A stretch of 64,000 bases of DNA from Heyndrickxia acidiproducens DSM 23148 (GTDB lineage: Bacteria; Bacillota; Bacilli; Bacillales; Bacillaceae_C): contig NZ_KB893978.1 of assembly GCF_000374345.1 (NCBI RefSeq), positions 47,729 through 111,728 of the forward strand, in the 5' to 3' direction. A program made the translations under genes and the position numbers. Positions 63,336 through 64,000 of the stretch are shown piece after piece (within the stretch, counting starts at the first letter, position 1; each line of letters opens with the position of its first letter). The notes under the pieces are model-generated. The model did no database searches. It saw nothing but the letters and a program-made list of their open reading frames with translations, and had not been told where the DNA came from.

Positions 63336-63667
63336 TGCAGCCAGGGGATATATACAAACTTGATTTTGCGTATCAATCCCCAGGAGTGGGGAGCAGGTTT
63401 CGCCCCGCTCTTTGCATGTATGCAGATTCACAGACCAACGTTGCTTTACTATGTAAGGTCACTACTTCTGAACCGAACCCCAGATTTCCTTACCGTGAAG
63501 AGATCGTCCATTGGCCAGCTGCTAACTTGGACCAACAATCCTGGGTACAGTACGACTGGTACAATGCAGTAGATTCAAATACAGTAAAACACAAGTATGT
63601 TGGCACAATGGACACAAATGATTTTCAAAGAATCTTTGACAAATTCAAGACATTCCATAACCTTTAA
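63332..63667 (+). CDS. MazF/PemK-like toxin
   Basis: 111 residues. GDIYKLDF at residues 5-12, a G-x-RPALCM stretch near 24, and a later VTTSEPNPRFPYREEI and a C-terminal helix fit the MazF/PemK endoribonuclease fold, though distantly. Two ATGs (63332, 63335) overlap the antitoxin stop. Predicted mRNA interferase, cytoplasmic, neutralised by the upstream protein. The call is by motif spacing only. A terminator follows 25 bases after the stop. Confidence 0.65.
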   Translation: MMQPGDIYKLDFAYQSPGVGSRFRPALCMYADSQTNVALLCKVTTSEPNPRFPYREEIVHWPAANLDQQSWVQYDWYNAVDSNTVKHKYVGTMDTNDFQRIFDKFKTFHNL

Positions 63668-63692
63668 TAATTTTAGTTTAGCAGATATACAT

Positions 63693-63726
63693 AAAAAAGA
63701 TCCTCCCGTACCGGGAGGATCTTTTA
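63693..63726 (+). terminator. Terminator of the toxin-antitoxin pair (also the intron insertion site)
   Basis: Long stem AAAAGATCCTCCCG-TAC-CGGGAGGATCTTTT. The group II intron begins three bases after it, at 63729. Confidence 0.92.
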
Positions 63727-63728
63727 TG

Positions 63729-64000
63729 GTGCGCCGCGCATGACGATTCGCTAGGCGGCGAAAGTCCGCTATGGGGGTAGATAGCGACCAACCATTAGCC
63801 AAGAGCAAGGGTGTCCATTGTGAAGTGGAATCTGAAGGAAGCTGGAGGCAAAATTCTGACCCGAGGAACACGAATACCATCAGGCGTACTCTTACAGGGT
63901 AAGACTGCCAAACAAGTCAAAGCCCAAAAGCTATCCGGATGTGGAGGCGTAAATGATACGGGTGCATGGAATGAAAGGGAATCGTCTTACCGCGGGAGGT
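63729..64000 (+). mobile_element. Group IIC intron, 5' part (cut off by the window end)
   Basis: Begins GTGCGCC at 63729, the 5' GUGYG start of group II introns. Segments recalled from the Oceanobacillus iheyensis IIC intron follow in order: AAGGGTGTCC, GTGGAATCTGAAGGAAGC, GGCAAAATTCTGACC, GAGGAACACGAA and later TCTTACCGCGGGAGGT at the window edge. These are domain I parts. Insertion right behind a terminator hairpin is the known preference of class C introns. The intron-encoded protein should start beyond 64000. Confidence 0.88.

Overview
The window is a low-to-moderate GC Firmicute chromosome of the Bacillaceae type. Many neighbourhoods match the Bacillus subtilis order: yclNOPQ, pstSCAB1B2-phoU, csbA/uvrBA, hprK-lgt-ppaX-yvoF, trxB/yvcI-rapZ-mgfK-whiA-crh, cggR-gapA-pgk-tpiA-gpmI-eno and secG-est-rnr-smpB-ssrA. 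Shine-Dalgarno sites are strong and GTG/TTG starts are frequent. A Heyndrickxia/Weizmannia (B. coagulans)-like organism is plausible, but species cannot be fixed from the sequence alone.

Layout. 1-5.2 kb: peptide ABC importer (tail of an ATPase, two permeases, binding lipoprotein) followed by an M20 peptidase, so peptide uptake and degradation. 5.7-6.9 kb: the division-site protein MinJ. 7.2-11 kb: a Fur-box-controlled petrobactin-type siderophore importer (yclNOPQ). 11-21.2 kb: ferredoxin (opposite strand), the PhoPR two-component system, hemY (opposite strand), then the Pho regulon core pstS-pstC-pstA-pstB1-pstB2-phoU preceded by four direct-repeat PhoP half sites. 21.2-27.8 kb: HD hydrolase, csbA, a DUF2164 protein, uvrBA. 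27.9-34.5 kb: a wall teichoic acid cluster (tagD, tagB-like, tagF-like, tagG and an AT-rich 882-residue CDP-glycerol transferase/glycosyltransferase fusion), with no tagH beside tagG. 34.6-36.4 kb: sigma-W type promoter, yvlB and yvlD. 36.5-39.7 kb: hprK operon. 39.7-47.1 kb: TPR protein, trxB, NUDIX, rapZ, mgfK, whiA, crh. 47.3-48.2 kb: clpP (opposite strand, CtsR box) and tRNA-Arg. 48.3-48.9 kb: a non-coding 52-bp-period tandem array. 49-57.9 kb: sigL, a glutaredoxin-like gene, then the CggR-controlled lower glycolysis operon. 58.1-62.65 kb: secG, esterase, RNase R, SmpB and tmRNA. 62.7-64 kb: an accessory patch with a MazF-like toxin-antitoxin pair and the 5' end of a group IIC intron placed just after the pair's terminator.

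Themes. Carbon-flux control recurs: HprK phosphorylates Crh, MgfK and RapZ sit in the crh operon, and CggR controls gapA-eno. Phosphate control genes (phoPR) lie next to their main target (pst), and wall teichoic acid genes, a known phosphate reserve, are in the same window. The trans-translation genes (rnr, smpB, ssrA) sit together.

The least explained material is non-coding: the 52-bp tandem array; a four-copy family of palindromic intergenic repeats (near csbA, yvlD, the NUDIX gene and the esterase); two large hairpin repeat modules before trxB; and a possible small RNA beside them. No CRISPR array, transposase gene or prophage was seen.
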